Part shown: one piece after another, positions 7,470 to 15,478 of the stretch
How positions within the stretch are numbered: the stretch's first letter is position 1
Layout of the letters: the number at the start of each line of letters is the position of its first letter
From: Pseudomonadota bacterium
GTDB lineage: Bacteria; Pseudomonadota; Gammaproteobacteria; Ga0077536
DNA: 40,372 bases
Direction: 5' to 3'
NCBI GenBank assembly: GCA_029977665.1
Contig: JAPOKK010000006.1
Location: 1 to 40,372, forward strand
Notes under the pieces: generated by a model
Told to the model about the DNA's origin: nothing
Database searches by the model: none
What the model saw: the letters and a program-made list of their open reading frames with translations, nothing else
Position numbers and translations under genes: made by a program

Positions 7470-8756
7470 TCACGAGACGCTGGCGACGTAGTCGAAGTCC
7501 TCGCGCATGGTGCGACTCGACAGCCAGTAGCAGAACGAGGCGAGCGCGTAGAACACCATGTTTACGCCGAGCAGCGCGTAGCGCAGCGATTCCTGGCCGT
7601 ACTCGGGGCGCAGCAGGTCGCTGATCCAACCGGTCGTCGCCGGCCCGCACATCAGCCCGATGATGTTGATGACGAAGAACAGCACCGCCGCGGCGGTGAC
7701 CCGCATGCGTGGCGTGGCGAGGCTCTGCGAGGCGGCGAACGCCGGCGCCTGGTAGATCTGCCCGCACAGGCCGGGGATCATCAGCAGGCCGATCGCGAGC
7801 GGCGTGTACTCGCACAGGAACGCGGCCGCGGAGCCCGGCACGGCGATGGCCATCGAAATCATCGGCAGCAGGGCATAGGCGCGGCGATCGTGTTTCGCCC
7901 AGGCATCGGCGATGAAACCGCCGGCGAACGTGCCGACGCCGACGCCGCCGGCCATGATGAAGGCGGCCGCCTGGCCCTGCTGTACGGCGGACAGGCCGTG
8001 CGAGCGTTCCAGGAACAGGGCCAGCATGAACGACGTCGAGTAGGTCGCGAAGGCGTACAGGCCGGACGCCAGCGCGAGGTAGCGGAACGAGCGTCTTGCC
8101 CACAGGAAGGCGAACACCTCGCGTGCCGGCGGCAGGCTGCTCTGCTCCTGCCGCGGCGGCTCGCGCACGGTCAGCAAGAGCAGCGCGGCGACCAGGATGC
8201 CGGGCAGGCCGACGACGACGAAGGCCATGCGCCAGCCGATGATCTCGCGCAGGTAGCCGCCGGCGAGAAAGCCGATCACGATGCCGGCGGAAACTCCCAT
8301 CGAGTAGAGCGAGAGCGCGCCGCCGCGCTTCTCCGCCGGTACGTAGTCGCTGATCATCGAGATGGCCGGCGGACTGCAGCCGGCCTCGCCGATACCGACC
8401 CCCACGCGGCAGGCGAGCAGGGTGGCGAAACCCCGCGCGGCGCCGGACAGGGCCGTCATCGCGCTCCACAAGGCGACGCACACGGCCATCACCGTACGCC
8501 GCGGGTAGCGATCGGCGAGGCGTCCGATGGGGATGCCCATGGTGGCGTAGAAGATGCCGAACGCGGTGCCCGAGAGCAGCCCCAGGTGGACGTCCTCGAG
8601 TTCCAGCTCCTGCTTGATGGGCGATAGCAGGATGGCGAGGATCTGGCGGTCGATGAAATTGATCGTGTAGGCGAGGAAACACACGCCGACCACGTACCAG
8701 ACGTAGACATTGCTCGCCGCCGGCTGCGTCGGCGCTGCGCTCGCGGATGGCTTCAT
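7470..8756 (-). CDS. MFS transporter, spinster-like
   Basis: This is a 428-residue major facilitator with about 12 membrane helices. The loop motif GIPIGRLADRYPRR (about residues 70-83) is the MFS motif A between helices 2 and 3. GIGEAGCSPPAISMISDY (about 118-135) is characteristic of the spinster-type branch, which in proteobacteria is often beside catabolic genes for aromatic, steroid or terpenoid compounds. The chosen ATG ends at 8756 and has GAGGAG about 8 nt upstream; the frame is open further but that part is not membrane-like. Substrate unknown. It is divergent from the DMT transporter. Confidence 0.88.
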   Translation of the reverse strand: MKPSASAAPTQPAASNVYVWYVVGVCFLAYTINFIDRQILAILLSPIKQELELEDVHLGLLSGTAFGIFYATMGIPIGRLADRYPRRTVMAVCVALWSAMTALSGAARGFATLLACRVGVGIGEAGCSPPAISMISDYVPAEKRGGALSLYSMGVSAGIVIGFLAGGYLREIIGWRMAFVVVGLPGILVAALLLLTVREPPRQEQSSLPPAREVFAFLWARRSFRYLALASGLYAFATYSTSFMLALFLERSHGLSAVQQGQAAAFIMAGGVGVGTFAGGFIADAWAKHDRRAYALLPMISMAIAVPGSAAAFLCEYTPLAIGLLMIPGLCGQIYQAPAFAASQSLATPRMRVTAAAVLFFVINIIGLMCGPATTGWISDLLRPEYGQESLRYALLGVNMVFYALASFCYWLSSRTMREDFDYVASVS

Positions 8757-8988
8757 CGGGCCGCTCCTCGTGGTGTCACGGATGGCGGGGGAGACACCCT
8801 CGGAGTCTCGCGCGGTCGCCAATGGCGCCGATGATAGCGCCGTCAGCGTCGAGTGCGTGCGTCCGCCGCCGGCCGTGCGCCGCCGCGTGACGCTCGGGGC
8901 GTCGTTTTTCCGGCTGCGGTGGCGCGTGGCAGCACACGCCGGTGATTCGGGCGACAATGCACCGCTTTCCCGTCAGCCGGAGCCTGCC

Positions 8989-9912
8989 TTGGAACTCGTC
9001 TGGATTCCCATCAGCGTGTTCGCCGCGCTCATGCAGGCGATTCGCACCGCCGCGCAGAAGACACTCAACCAGCGCATGTCGACGATGGGCACGACCTACG
9101 TGCGGTCATTCGCCGGCCTGCCGTTCCTGGTCGTCTTCCTCGTCGCCGTGCTCGGCATCGAAGGCGGTGCCGCGCCCGACTGGCAGCCCGCGTTCTTCCT
9201 CCTCGCGGCAGCCGGCGCGCTGACCCAGGTGGTCGCGACGGCGCTGCTGATCAAGCTCTTCACGCTCAAGACGTTCGCTGTCGGCAGCATGCTGATCAAG
9301 AGCGACATCCTGATGACCGCGCTGATCGGCACGCTGTGGTTCTCGGAGGATCTCTCGCCGCTCGGCTGGCTCGCGCTGCTGGTGGTCCTCGCCGGTGTGC
9401 TGTTTCTGCTCGGCGCGCGTTTCGGGCCGCGTGCCATCGCGCCCGGCGAGGAGTCGGTCGGCGGCTTGCTGCGCGGGCGGGCGACGCGCGTCGCGCTGGG
9501 CTGTGCGCTGATGTTCTCGTTCTCCTACCTGTTCGTGCGCGAGGCGACGCTCGCCATCGGCCCCGGGACTTTTCTCTGGCGCGGTGGCTGGACGGTAGTG
9601 ACGGTCACGGGCATGCAGGTGGTCGCCCTCGGCGCCTGGCTGCTCGTCACCGAGCCGAGGGTGTTCACCCAGTTGTGGCCGAACCGCGGCCTGGTCGGCT
9701 TCATCGGCCTGACCAGCGCGCTCGGATCGATTGGCTGGTTCACCGCCTTCGCGCTCGAGAACGCGTCCTACGTACGGGCAGTGGCGCAGGTCGAGGCGGT
9801 GTTCACCATCCTCATCTCGTGGTTCTATTTCCGTGAGTCGGTGCGGCGCATGGAGCTTGTCGGCATCGTGACGATGATCGTCGGCGTGCTGATGTTCCGG
9901 CTGGTCGACTAG
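8989..9912 (+). CDS. EamA/DMT-family transporter
   Basis: This is a 307-residue membrane protein with about ten hydrophobic helices in two halves, as in the drug/metabolite transporter superfamily. The second half contains FIGLTSALGSIGWFTAFALE and then YVRAVAQVEAVFTILISWFY with FRESVRRMELVGIV, matching the EamA repeat end. The start is probably TTG 8989 (LELVWIPISVF), because no ATG lies in the right place and GGAG is about 6 nt upstream. The long open extension to 8710 overlaps the divergent MFS gene and has no family likeness. Substrate unknown. Confidence 0.82.
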   Translation: MELVWIPISVFAALMQAIRTAAQKTLNQRMSTMGTTYVRSFAGLPFLVVFLVAVLGIEGGAAPDWQPAFFLLAAAGALTQVVATALLIKLFTLKTFAVGSMLIKSDILMTALIGTLWFSEDLSPLGWLALLVVLAGVLFLLGARFGPRAIAPGEESVGGLLRGRATRVALGCALMFSFSYLFVREATLAIGPGTFLWRGGWTVVTVTGMQVVALGAWLLVTEPRVFTQLWPNRGLVGFIGLTSALGSIGWFTAFALENASYVRAVAQVEAVFTILISWFYFRESVRRMELVGIVTMIVGVLMFRLVD

Positions 9913-10136
9913 CGTCGCCTCGAAGGAGCGGGAACCGCCCTCGCGCCGGACGGTGCCGGCGGCGGCGACCGGTCGAGCACGCCCGGCACAGAACGCGTCA
10001 CGCAGCACGTTCCCTGTCCTGATACCGACTCGCCGCGCCGGGTCGTCAAAGCCGGCTCATGCGGTGAATCGCCCGGCGGCGGCGTTGCTGTGCCAGGGCG
10101 CGTCACCGTCAGTCCGTGCGCACTGCGGACTCTCGC

Positions 10137-10364
10137 TCAGTCCCAATCCCACACGGGTTCGCCGAGATCGATGTCGTCGCTCTCGGTGAACACGCCGGCG
10201 GCCGCGCCGGTGACAGCGCCGACGGCAGGTGCACCGACGGCTGCGCCGCCGAGGGCGCCGAGCCCGGCACCGGTCACGCCGCGCTCACCGCTGGTCGTGC
10301 CGCAGGCGGCGCAGGCGAGTGTCGTCAACAGTAGGCCGAGTTTCAGCAAGTGTCGTTGGTGCAT
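10137..10364 (-). CDS. Glycine-zipper lipoprotein, 75 aa
   Basis: This is a small outer-membrane type lipoprotein. The N-terminus MHQRHLLKLGLLLTTLACAA ends in a Cys suited to lipidation. It is followed by a glycine-zipper segment (GAGLGALGGAAVGAPAVGAV, then TGAAAG), which in related proteins inserts in or packs against membranes. The C-terminus is acidic and ends DWD. The start ATG ending at 10364 has GGAGGA about 6 nt before it. It lies 11 nt downstream of the PRC-barrel gene, so the two probably form an operon with a stress or envelope role; that role is inference. Confidence 0.78.
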   Translation of the reverse strand: MHQRHLLKLGLLLTTLACAACGTTSGERGVTGAGLGALGGAAVGAPAVGAVTGAAAGVFTESDDIDLGEPVWDWD

Positions 10365-10375
10365 GAGGTCCTCCT

Positions 10376-10810
10376 TCAGTCGGGCGTGCGGGTTCTGAGC
10401 TGGTCCCACGGGACGACGATCGTTTCATCGTCTCCGAGGCTCGTGAGTTCCTCGAGTAGTCCGTCGTTGGTGTCGATGACGGCATACAGGTAACCGCCGC
10501 GCGCTACGACGAAATTCTCGATTTCACCGATCGTGCCGCCGGCGTTGCCCTGCACCTCCGTGCCAATCAGTTCGGCGGTGCGAAATCCTTCGTCGATGAC
10601 GCGCAGTTTCTGCACATCGCTGCGATCGAGCACGACGACGCGGTCGTCGGCCATGGCGGGTGCCGCGACGAGACCCAACGACGTGATGAGAGCGAGGCCG
10701 GCGGCGTAGCGTTTGCGTAGTGAGATGATGAGGCTCCCAGGGGCGCAGTGCGGCCCGTGCTTGAAGTAGTGACGGCCAATGCAGACAGCGTGCCAGCAGT
10801 GGTGTCGCAT
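10376..10810 (-). CDS. Exported PRC-barrel domain protein
   Basis: The mature part (LIGTEVQGNAGGTIGEIENF, YLYAVIDTNDG, VVPWDQL) is a PRC-barrel domain, a small beta-barrel found in RNA-processing and photosynthetic proteins and in many periplasmic stress proteins. A clear signal peptide, SLRKRYAAGLALITSLGLVA followed by APAMA, precedes it. The start is a puzzle: no ATG, GTG or TTG lies directly before the signal peptide. GGGAG (10734-10738) instead stands 4-7 nt before two ATC codons (10729 and 10726). The nearest in-frame ATG, used here, ends at 10810 and adds about 28 unlikely residues. It is followed closely by the glycine-zipper lipoprotein gene. Confidence 0.7.
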   Translation of the reverse strand: MRHHCWHAVCIGRHYFKHGPHCAPGSLIISLRKRYAAGLALITSLGLVAAPAMADDRVVVLDRSDVQKLRVIDEGFRTAELIGTEVQGNAGGTIGEIENFVVARGGYLYAVIDTNDGLLEELTSLGDDETIVVPWDQLRTRTPD

Positions 10811-10891
10811 GCCCGGAACGGGCCGATGCGCCGCGGTGCCGGGCATGTAGGTCATGCGGAACGTCCGCGCGCGCACTGGCACTGCAGACCT

Positions 10892-10910
10892 TACACGCGG
10901 CGCGTGTAAA
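10892..10910. promoter_or_regulatory. Palindromic operator candidate
   Basis: TTACACGCG-G-CGCGTGTAA has perfect 9-bp arms around one base. It lies about 80-180 nt upstream of the possible starts of the PRC-barrel gene and about 140 nt upstream of the divergent ATPase-like gene. Its form suits a dimeric TetR- or similar-type regulator. No regulator gene is adjacent. Confidence 0.4.
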
Positions 10911-11048
10911 GCTTGCAGCGCGGCAGTTGTCATGCCCCGTCGGCCATCGTCCGCGGCGTGAACAGGGTGCCGGTCGACAACAAGTGGGTGATCGGCGCTA
11001 AACATTCGATGGCCGAGCGGGTAGGGTAGCGATCGACGGCAACGGCGA

Positions 11049-13127
11049 ATGTCGGTGCGGAACCCATTGGCCGCTTGCCCGTCTCACTGCCGGGTCTCAC
11101 GAGGAACGATCTTGGAGCGCGACGAGCACATTCCCGAAGCAACGATTCCCGCTGATCGTCCGGATGCGCGCGCGGGGGCGGGCATGCGTGCCGGCATCGT
11201 GGGCGACCTGTGCCAGGATATCGCCGCCGGACATCCGCTGATTTGCGTGTGCGACGCGGGCCATGCACGCACGCAGGCACTGGAAGCACTCGCCGCGGCG
11301 CATGGCGAACTCGGACACATGGTCCACGTCGCGGCGCCGCACGCCGGCGCCCTGCTCGATGATCTCGTGCACGTGCTTGCGCCCGGCGCACCCGAACTCG
11401 ATGCACGCATGGCGCGGCGCGAACTCGCCGTGCAACTGACGCGCATCGCGCAGACGGCGCGACCGATCGCCCTGATCGACGACGCGCACACGCTGTTGCC
11501 CGAAGACATCGACCTGTTGCTGCACTTCTTCCCCGGGCGGCGCGCGACGCTGGTACTCGCCGGCAGCGGCAACCCGGCAATCTGGTTCACCGGCAGCGGT
11601 CCCGGGGTATCGGCGTTCGAGGCCGCGGTGGTCTACGAACTCGGTGGCGAGCGCGAGGGCGACGGCGGACACGCGGAGCGCGTGGACGAAGCGGCGCCGG
11701 CGCACGATGCGAGTGAGCCGGAGAGCGCATCGTCCGATGCCGCGGTGACACCGCGAGACGCGCACGAGGCGCTGCTCGCCGATGAGTCGCACGGCCTGCA
11801 CTCCGATGAGGACGCCGACGACACCGTGCCCGGCGAGGCGGGCGGGTCGCGCGCCCAGGCGCTTGAAGCGGATGGCGTCGCCACGGCCTTGCCGCCCTGG
11901 TCGGTGTCCGCGGAGCTGCCTGCCAGCGACTCGGGGCAGCAGGATTCGGACCGCTTGCAGGCCGAAAGTAAGCGAGCACTCACTGCGATCGAAGAGCAGG
12001 CCACGGATGCGTCCAGCGCCAGCACGCCGATCGTGACCGAGCCTGTGGCCGGGGCCCAGGCGGCGCGTTTTGCCGACGCGCCCACGGCGCCGCCGGGCGA
12101 GCCGGACGCCGAGCTGGGCGTCGGCGTTGCCGCGACACCCCCGAGCGCCCGGCCGCGCCATCCGCAGGCCGATGCCGCGAGCGGCGCCCGAGACACCCAG
12201 CGAGCGTCACCGTCGCCTGATAGTACCGGCGCATGGGACTCTGATGTTGGGCTCTCCGGCGATAGTAAGCGCTCACGTCAAACGGCAGCGCCGGGGCTCG
12301 GCAGCGCTCGGGCAGCGGCGGCGAGCGGGCCTGCGCACACTGCGGACGACGCCGCCGGCGTCGCACGCCGCAACCGCTACCTGGCGCTTGCCGCGATCGC
12401 CGTCATCGCGGTGGTCACGCTGTTGAGCCGCCTGCCGGACAAGCGTGGCGATGATGCCGCGCCGACACCGGTGCGTACCCCGGCCGAGGCGACGCCGCGC
12501 GTTGCCGCACCGCCGCTCCTCGTGCCGCGGGGCGAATCCGCGCGCGAGCCCGGGCCGCGTGCTGTTGCTGGGCCCGGGGAACGCGCCGCCCCCACCACCG
12601 GGTCGCCGCTATCGCCGCCTGCCACGGCGCCCGCACCGCCGACACCGGCAAGCGCCGAATCCGCGGTGGCCGTGCCGCGCGACGACGAAGCGATCATCGC
12701 GCTGCCCCCGCTAGCATCTCCTCGGGCGCGGGAATCGGCAGCGGGCGAGATCGCGCCCGCGCCACCCGCAGCGCCAGGCGCGGCGGAGACATCACCGTCA
12801 CGCCCCCCCGCGCCAGCGGCATCCGTGGCCCAGGAAGAGGAGGAACGCCTGCCGGCCAGCGCCACGCCGTCCGCCGCACCGCCCAAGCGCGCCGTCGTCG
12901 GAGCACCCCCGTCGGCGCCGCGTGCGGCGCCCGCGGCGCCGGCCGTCGACCGCGAGGAAGTCGCGAGGATGTACGCCGAGCGGGCTGCCTACGAGTGGGA
13001 CCAGGGTCGGCTGGACGCGGCCGCGGTTAGCATCGCGCGCGGCCTCGAGAGCGATCCGCGCAACCGTCGGCTGCGCGATCTGCAGGTCATGCTGCGTTCG
13101 GCGCGCGATGCCGACGCAGCGCCGTAA
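11049..13127 (+). CDS. Degenerate ExeA/GspA-like ATPase with TM and TPR-like tail
   Basis: The protein is 692 residues from ATG 11049. TTG 11112 has a better ribosome-binding site (GAGGA, 8 nt) and may be the true start. The first about 210 residues resemble the AAA ATPase of ExeA/GspA/MshM proteins: ICVCDAGHARTQAL sits where the Walker A should be but lacks G-x-x-GK[ST], while IALIDDAHTLL is a good Walker B. A 220-residue low-complexity acidic/Ala linker follows, then one membrane helix (about 441-460, RYLALAAIAVIAVVTLL). A Pro/Ala-rich periplasmic stretch follows, then a C-terminal TPR-like pair of helices (YAERAAYEWDQGRLDAAAVS). It probably spans the inner membrane. ATP hydrolysis is doubtful. 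A link to secretion or pilus assembly is inferred from the fold only. Confidence 0.72.
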   Translation: MSVRNPLAACPSHCRVSRGTILERDEHIPEATIPADRPDARAGAGMRAGIVGDLCQDIAAGHPLICVCDAGHARTQALEALAAAHGELGHMVHVAAPHAGALLDDLVHVLAPGAPELDARMARRELAVQLTRIAQTARPIALIDDAHTLLPEDIDLLLHFFPGRRATLVLAGSGNPAIWFTGSGPGVSAFEAAVVYELGGEREGDGGHAERVDEAAPAHDASEPESASSDAAVTPRDAHEALLADESHGLHSDEDADDTVPGEAGGSRAQALEADGVATALPPWSVSAELPASDSGQQDSDRLQAESKRALTAIEEQATDASSASTPIVTEPVAGAQAARFADAPTAPPGEPDAELGVGVAATPPSARPRHPQADAASGARDTQRASPSPDSTGAWDSDVGLSGDSKRSRQTAAPGLGSARAAAASGPAHTADDAAGVARRNRYLALAAIAVIAVVTLLSRLPDKRGDDAAPTPVRTPAEATPRVAAPPLLVPRGESAREPGPRAVAGPGERAAPTTGSPLSPPATAPAPPTPASAESAVAVPRDDEAIIALPPLASPRARESAAGEIAPAPPAAPGAAETSPSRPPAPAASVAQEEEERLPASATPSAAPPKRAVVGAPPSAPRAAPAAPAVDREEVARMYAERAAYEWDQGRLDAAAVSIARGLESDPRNRRLRDLQVMLRSARDADAAP

Positions 13128-13140
13128 AGCCGTCGCGGCC

Positions 13141-13174
13141 GCCGGTGCGCACGGGCCTGCCGTTGCGCACCGGC
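13141..13174. terminator. Bidirectional terminator-like hairpin
   Basis: GCCGGTGCGCA (13141-13151) pairs perfectly with TGCGCACCGGC (13164-13174). A further GC-rich outer stem is possible with one bulge. It lies between the convergent ATPase-like and spondin genes. It has no T-run. Confidence 0.5.
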
Positions 13175-13188
13175 GCCGCGGCAGGACG

Positions 13189-13974
13189 TCAGCCGACGCG
13201 TCGCCGCATGAAGCCGAGACCGGCCAGCGCGCCGCCGATCAGCGGCAGGCTCGCGGGCAGCGGTACGGGCTGCGCCGTGACCGTGATCGTCGCAAGCGAC
13301 TCGTAACTCGAGAAATCGAGCGCCGAGACATCCACGCCACCGAGGTTGAGATAGGCGAGGTAGTCGCTGCCGAGCGCCGCGGTGATGACGCCGTTTTCGT
13401 CCGCGCCCTGGTTCGGGCCGTTCTGTCCGCCGGGAATGCCGAACAGGCCATTGGCCGCCGAGGTCGCGAAGTCGTTGACCTCGGTACCTGCATCCCACAC
13501 GCGCACGACATCGACGCTCACGCGTCCGAGCGTGCCGTCGAGCAGGCCGCCGAGCGCGACGGCGAGCGGGTTGTCGTTGCCGATGAAGAAGTCCGAACTC
13601 GGCAGCACCATTGCGGCGAAGGACAGGAACGAGGCCGAGCCATCCTCACCGACGGTGAACTGCGCGCTGGCGCTGGTGCCGGGCGCGATCGGTGCGCCGC
13701 CGACGAGCCCGCCGACGCCGCCGAATGACGCGCCCAGGGGCATCGCGTTGCCGTCTTCGGCGATGGCCTCGATACCGGCGCTGGCAGGGCTGCCGGCATC
13801 GAACGCGTCGAAGCTGCCGTCGTGGAAGCCGACCCATAGCGGCGTCAGCCAGGTGCCGCCGGTCGGTGCGTTGTTGGTGATGGTGACTTCGACCTGCGCC
13901 GCGTGCGCGGTCGCCGTCAGCGTGGCCAGGCCGAACAGGGCGGCGAGGCGTGTGACCCTCTGGTTGATTCGCAT
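13189..13974 (-). CDS. Spondin-domain PEP-CTERM (VPLP-type) protein
   Basis: This 261-residue exported protein has a signal peptide (residues 1-23, RLAALFGLATLTATAHAA). It then has a spondin_N-like domain: VEVTITNNAPTGGTWLTPLW, VGFHDGSFDAFDAGSPAS and GIEAIAEDGNAMPLG are classical for this family. The C-terminus is VPLPASLPLIGGALAGLGFM followed by RRRVG, a PEP-CTERM-type sorting tail. AAGGAGAG precedes the ATG ending at 13974. It lies downstream of sigma and nrsF on the same strand. Its own upstream region carries a copy of the motif found before the sigma gene, which suggests it is a target of that sigma factor. Its surface function is unknown. Confidence 0.87.
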   Translation of the reverse strand: MRINQRVTRLAALFGLATLTATAHAAQVEVTITNNAPTGGTWLTPLWVGFHDGSFDAFDAGSPASAGIEAIAEDGNAMPLGASFGGVGGLVGGAPIAPGTSASAQFTVGEDGSASFLSFAAMVLPSSDFFIGNDNPLAVALGGLLDGTLGRVSVDVVRVWDAGTEVNDFATSAANGLFGIPGGQNGPNQGADENGVITAALGSDYLAYLNLGGVDVSALDFSSYESLATITVTAQPVPLPASLPLIGGALAGLGFMRRRVG

Positions 13975-14055
13975 CGTTCTCTCCTTGTCGAAACGGATGT
14001 CTGCGTGGTGGTGACAGCCCGCGACACGCTCGGTGCCCACGGCCTGTTACCTCGC

Positions 14056-14086
14056 AATACGCAGCCCGTGGCGGAAACGATGCGCG
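14056..14086 (-). promoter_or_regulatory. Putative ECF-sigma promoter, copy 2 (spondin gene)
   Basis: On the plus strand the 31-nt element reads AATACGCA, two bases, CCGTG, three bases, GAAACGATGCGCG. It matches the element at 15350-15380 in all conserved blocks and in total length. Read on the minus strand the outer blocks would be the -35 (CGCATCGTTTC) and -10 (TGCGTATT) regions. It lies about 82 nt before the spondin gene start and just after the nrsF stop. Confidence 0.6.
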
Positions 14087-14088
14087 GC

Positions 14089-14733
14089 TCAGCGTGTGCG
14101 CAGAAAGCGCGCGCCGGCAGCCATGCCGAGGCCACCCAGTGCGAGGCCCGGCAGGAGATGGAACAAGAAATTGTGTGCCGGCTCGTAGAGGCAGGCGAGC
14201 TGCATGAGCGTTGCCGCGAGTGCGCCGGCGCCGAGGCCGAGGGCGAGGCCATTGACGGCACCGCGCAGTGGCCAGCGTCGCCGCGCGAGCCACAGGAGAA
14301 CGACCAGCGGTGGTGTACCTGCTAGCAGCACCTCCCAGATGCAGCCGGAGCGTTTGCCGAGCATCGACACCGTCAGTGCCGGTTCGGCGAACGCGTAGAG
14401 GTTGAGCGCGACCCACGCGCTCAGTGCCGTCAGTGCCGGCGCGAGGCGTCGCCACGGCGAGCCGAGCGCGGGCACGGCGAGCGCCAGGCCCCCGGCGCAG
14501 AGCAGGGCGGCACTCGCGATCCCTAGCGCGGTCTCGAGCGCGAAGCGCGGCGCGACCAGGAGCTGCCCGAGGAAGCCGGGGCGGAAAGGTTGCACGAGGA
14601 GATAGCAGGTGGTCACGAACCCTGCCGCCAGCACGAGCCAGGCAAACGTCGGCGTCGCGACGGGCGCACGGCGCCGCACCGGCGCGAGATCGTCGACCAG
14701 GCTCGTGATGAGTCGATCGCGGGGCAGGGTCAT
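14089..14733 (-). CDS. nrsF: NrsF-type (DUF1109) anti-sigma membrane protein
   Basis: This 214-residue protein has six hydrophobic helices and a short cytoplasmic N-terminus (MTLPRDRLITSLVDDLAPVR). This is the layout of NrsF/DUF1109, the inner-membrane anti-sigma factor that holds an ECF sigma factor inactive until stress. It carries conserved-looking cysteines in membrane or loop regions (ATLMQLACLYEP, KRSGCIWEV), which in the studied family sense oxidants or metals. Its start overlaps the sigma stop by ATGA, so translation is coupled. Because the sigma gene next to it carries an amber codon, this anti-sigma may now lack its partner. Confidence 0.85.
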   Translation of the reverse strand: MTLPRDRLITSLVDDLAPVRRRAPVATPTFAWLVLAAGFVTTCYLLVQPFRPGFLGQLLVAPRFALETALGIASAALLCAGGLALAVPALGSPWRRLAPALTALSAWVALNLYAFAEPALTVSMLGKRSGCIWEVLLAGTPPLVVLLWLARRRWPLRGAVNGLALGLGAGALAATLMQLACLYEPAHNFLFHLLPGLALGGLGMAAGARFLRTR

Positions 14734-15290
14734 GTCGGTAATCCCTCGGCATCGAGCAGCTTGCGGATGGCGATCAATCCGCGCCGCAGGCGCGCCTTGA
14801 GCGCGGTTTCGGAAATGCCCAGCCACGCCGCGGCCTCGGCGGTCGTGCAGCCGGCGTACTGCGTGAGCGCGATGGCTTCGCGGTGGTCGGGCGCCAGGCG
14901 CTCGAGCACGCGTACGCCGTCGAGGCGCCGTGCCAGCGCGTCGATGTCGCCCATCGCCGGTGCCGCGTGTGCCGGCCCCTGGTCGCGCGCCCGCTGCGCG
15001 CGGCGCAACACGTCGATGGTTCGATGGCGCACGAGCGTGAACAGCCACGGCCGGAATGGTCGGGCGGGGTCGTAGGTGTGGCGCGCGTGGTGCACGGCGA
15101 GCAGGCATTCCTGCACGCAGTCCTCGAGCCCGACGATCGGACCGAAACGCACGCGGACATACGTCTCGATGGCCTGCGCCAGTTCCGCCAGCAGTGTGCC
15201 ATACGCGCCCTGGTCGCCGTCCTATGCACGCGCCATCCAGGCCGCCCAGCGCGCTTCGTCCGCCGCCCAGCGTTGCTCGTTCGTCGTCAT
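14730..15290 (-). pseudogene. ECF sigma factor gene with in-frame amber codon
   Basis: Read from ATG 15290, the frame codes MTTNEQRWAADEARWAAWMA, RA, then TAG (15222-15224), then DGDQGAYGTLLAELAQAIET and a complete sigma-70 region 2 and region 4. Region 2 is seen in DCVQECLLAVHHARHTYDPA with RPFRPWLFTLVRHRTIDVLR, and region 4 in LAPDHREAIALTQYAGCTTA with EAAAWLGISETALKARLRR. Without the stop it would be 186 residues, normal for the family. The amber stands where related proteins commonly have Gln, so one CAG-to-TAG change explains it. A truncated product could start at GTG 15152 but would lack part of region 2. Pseudogene, amber read-through or a sequence error are all possible. Confidence 0.8.
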
Positions 15291-15349
15291 GCCCTCGCGC
15301 GCGCCTCCGATCCCGATGATGTCGGCGATTGCGCACCATCCTGACACCA

Positions 15350-15380
15350 AATACGCACGCCGTGCGCGAAACGATGCGCG
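15350..15380 (-). promoter_or_regulatory. Putative ECF-sigma promoter, copy 1 (sigma-nrsF operon)
   Basis: The element has the same 31-nt layout as the one before the spondin gene. The outer and middle blocks are identical; only the two short spacers (CG versus GC, and CGC versus GCG) differ. It lies 60 nt before the sigma ATG, as expected for an autoregulated ECF sigma operon. Confidence 0.6.
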
Positions 15381-15434
15381 CGCCGGCGGCGCGACCTGGA
15401 AGGACCGGGCCAAGTGTGGTCGTAATTTTTTCAA

Positions 15435-15463
15435 AATGGACTATATTTATACTTAAGTCCATT
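15435..15463 (+). promoter_or_regulatory. AT-rich promoter/operator of the Xre-RES operon
   Basis: AATGGACT (15435-15442) is inverted at 15456-15463 (AGTCCATT) with 13 nt between. The spacer contains TATATTTATACT, which provides a -10 hexamer (TATACT, 15448-15453). The stretch is strikingly AT-rich for this DNA. It ends 16 nt before the antitoxin GTG, so it is a natural site for autoregulation by the Xre antitoxin. Confidence 0.55.
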
Positions 15464-15478
15464 AAAGTACTCCATGAC

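Noticed and set aside
6466-8682. A 738-codon open frame antisense to the LLM oxidoreductase and out of frame with the MFS gene
   Set aside because: High GC content keeps antisense frames open. The translation is Arg/Ala/Gly-rich with no family pattern, while both known genes have strong signatures.
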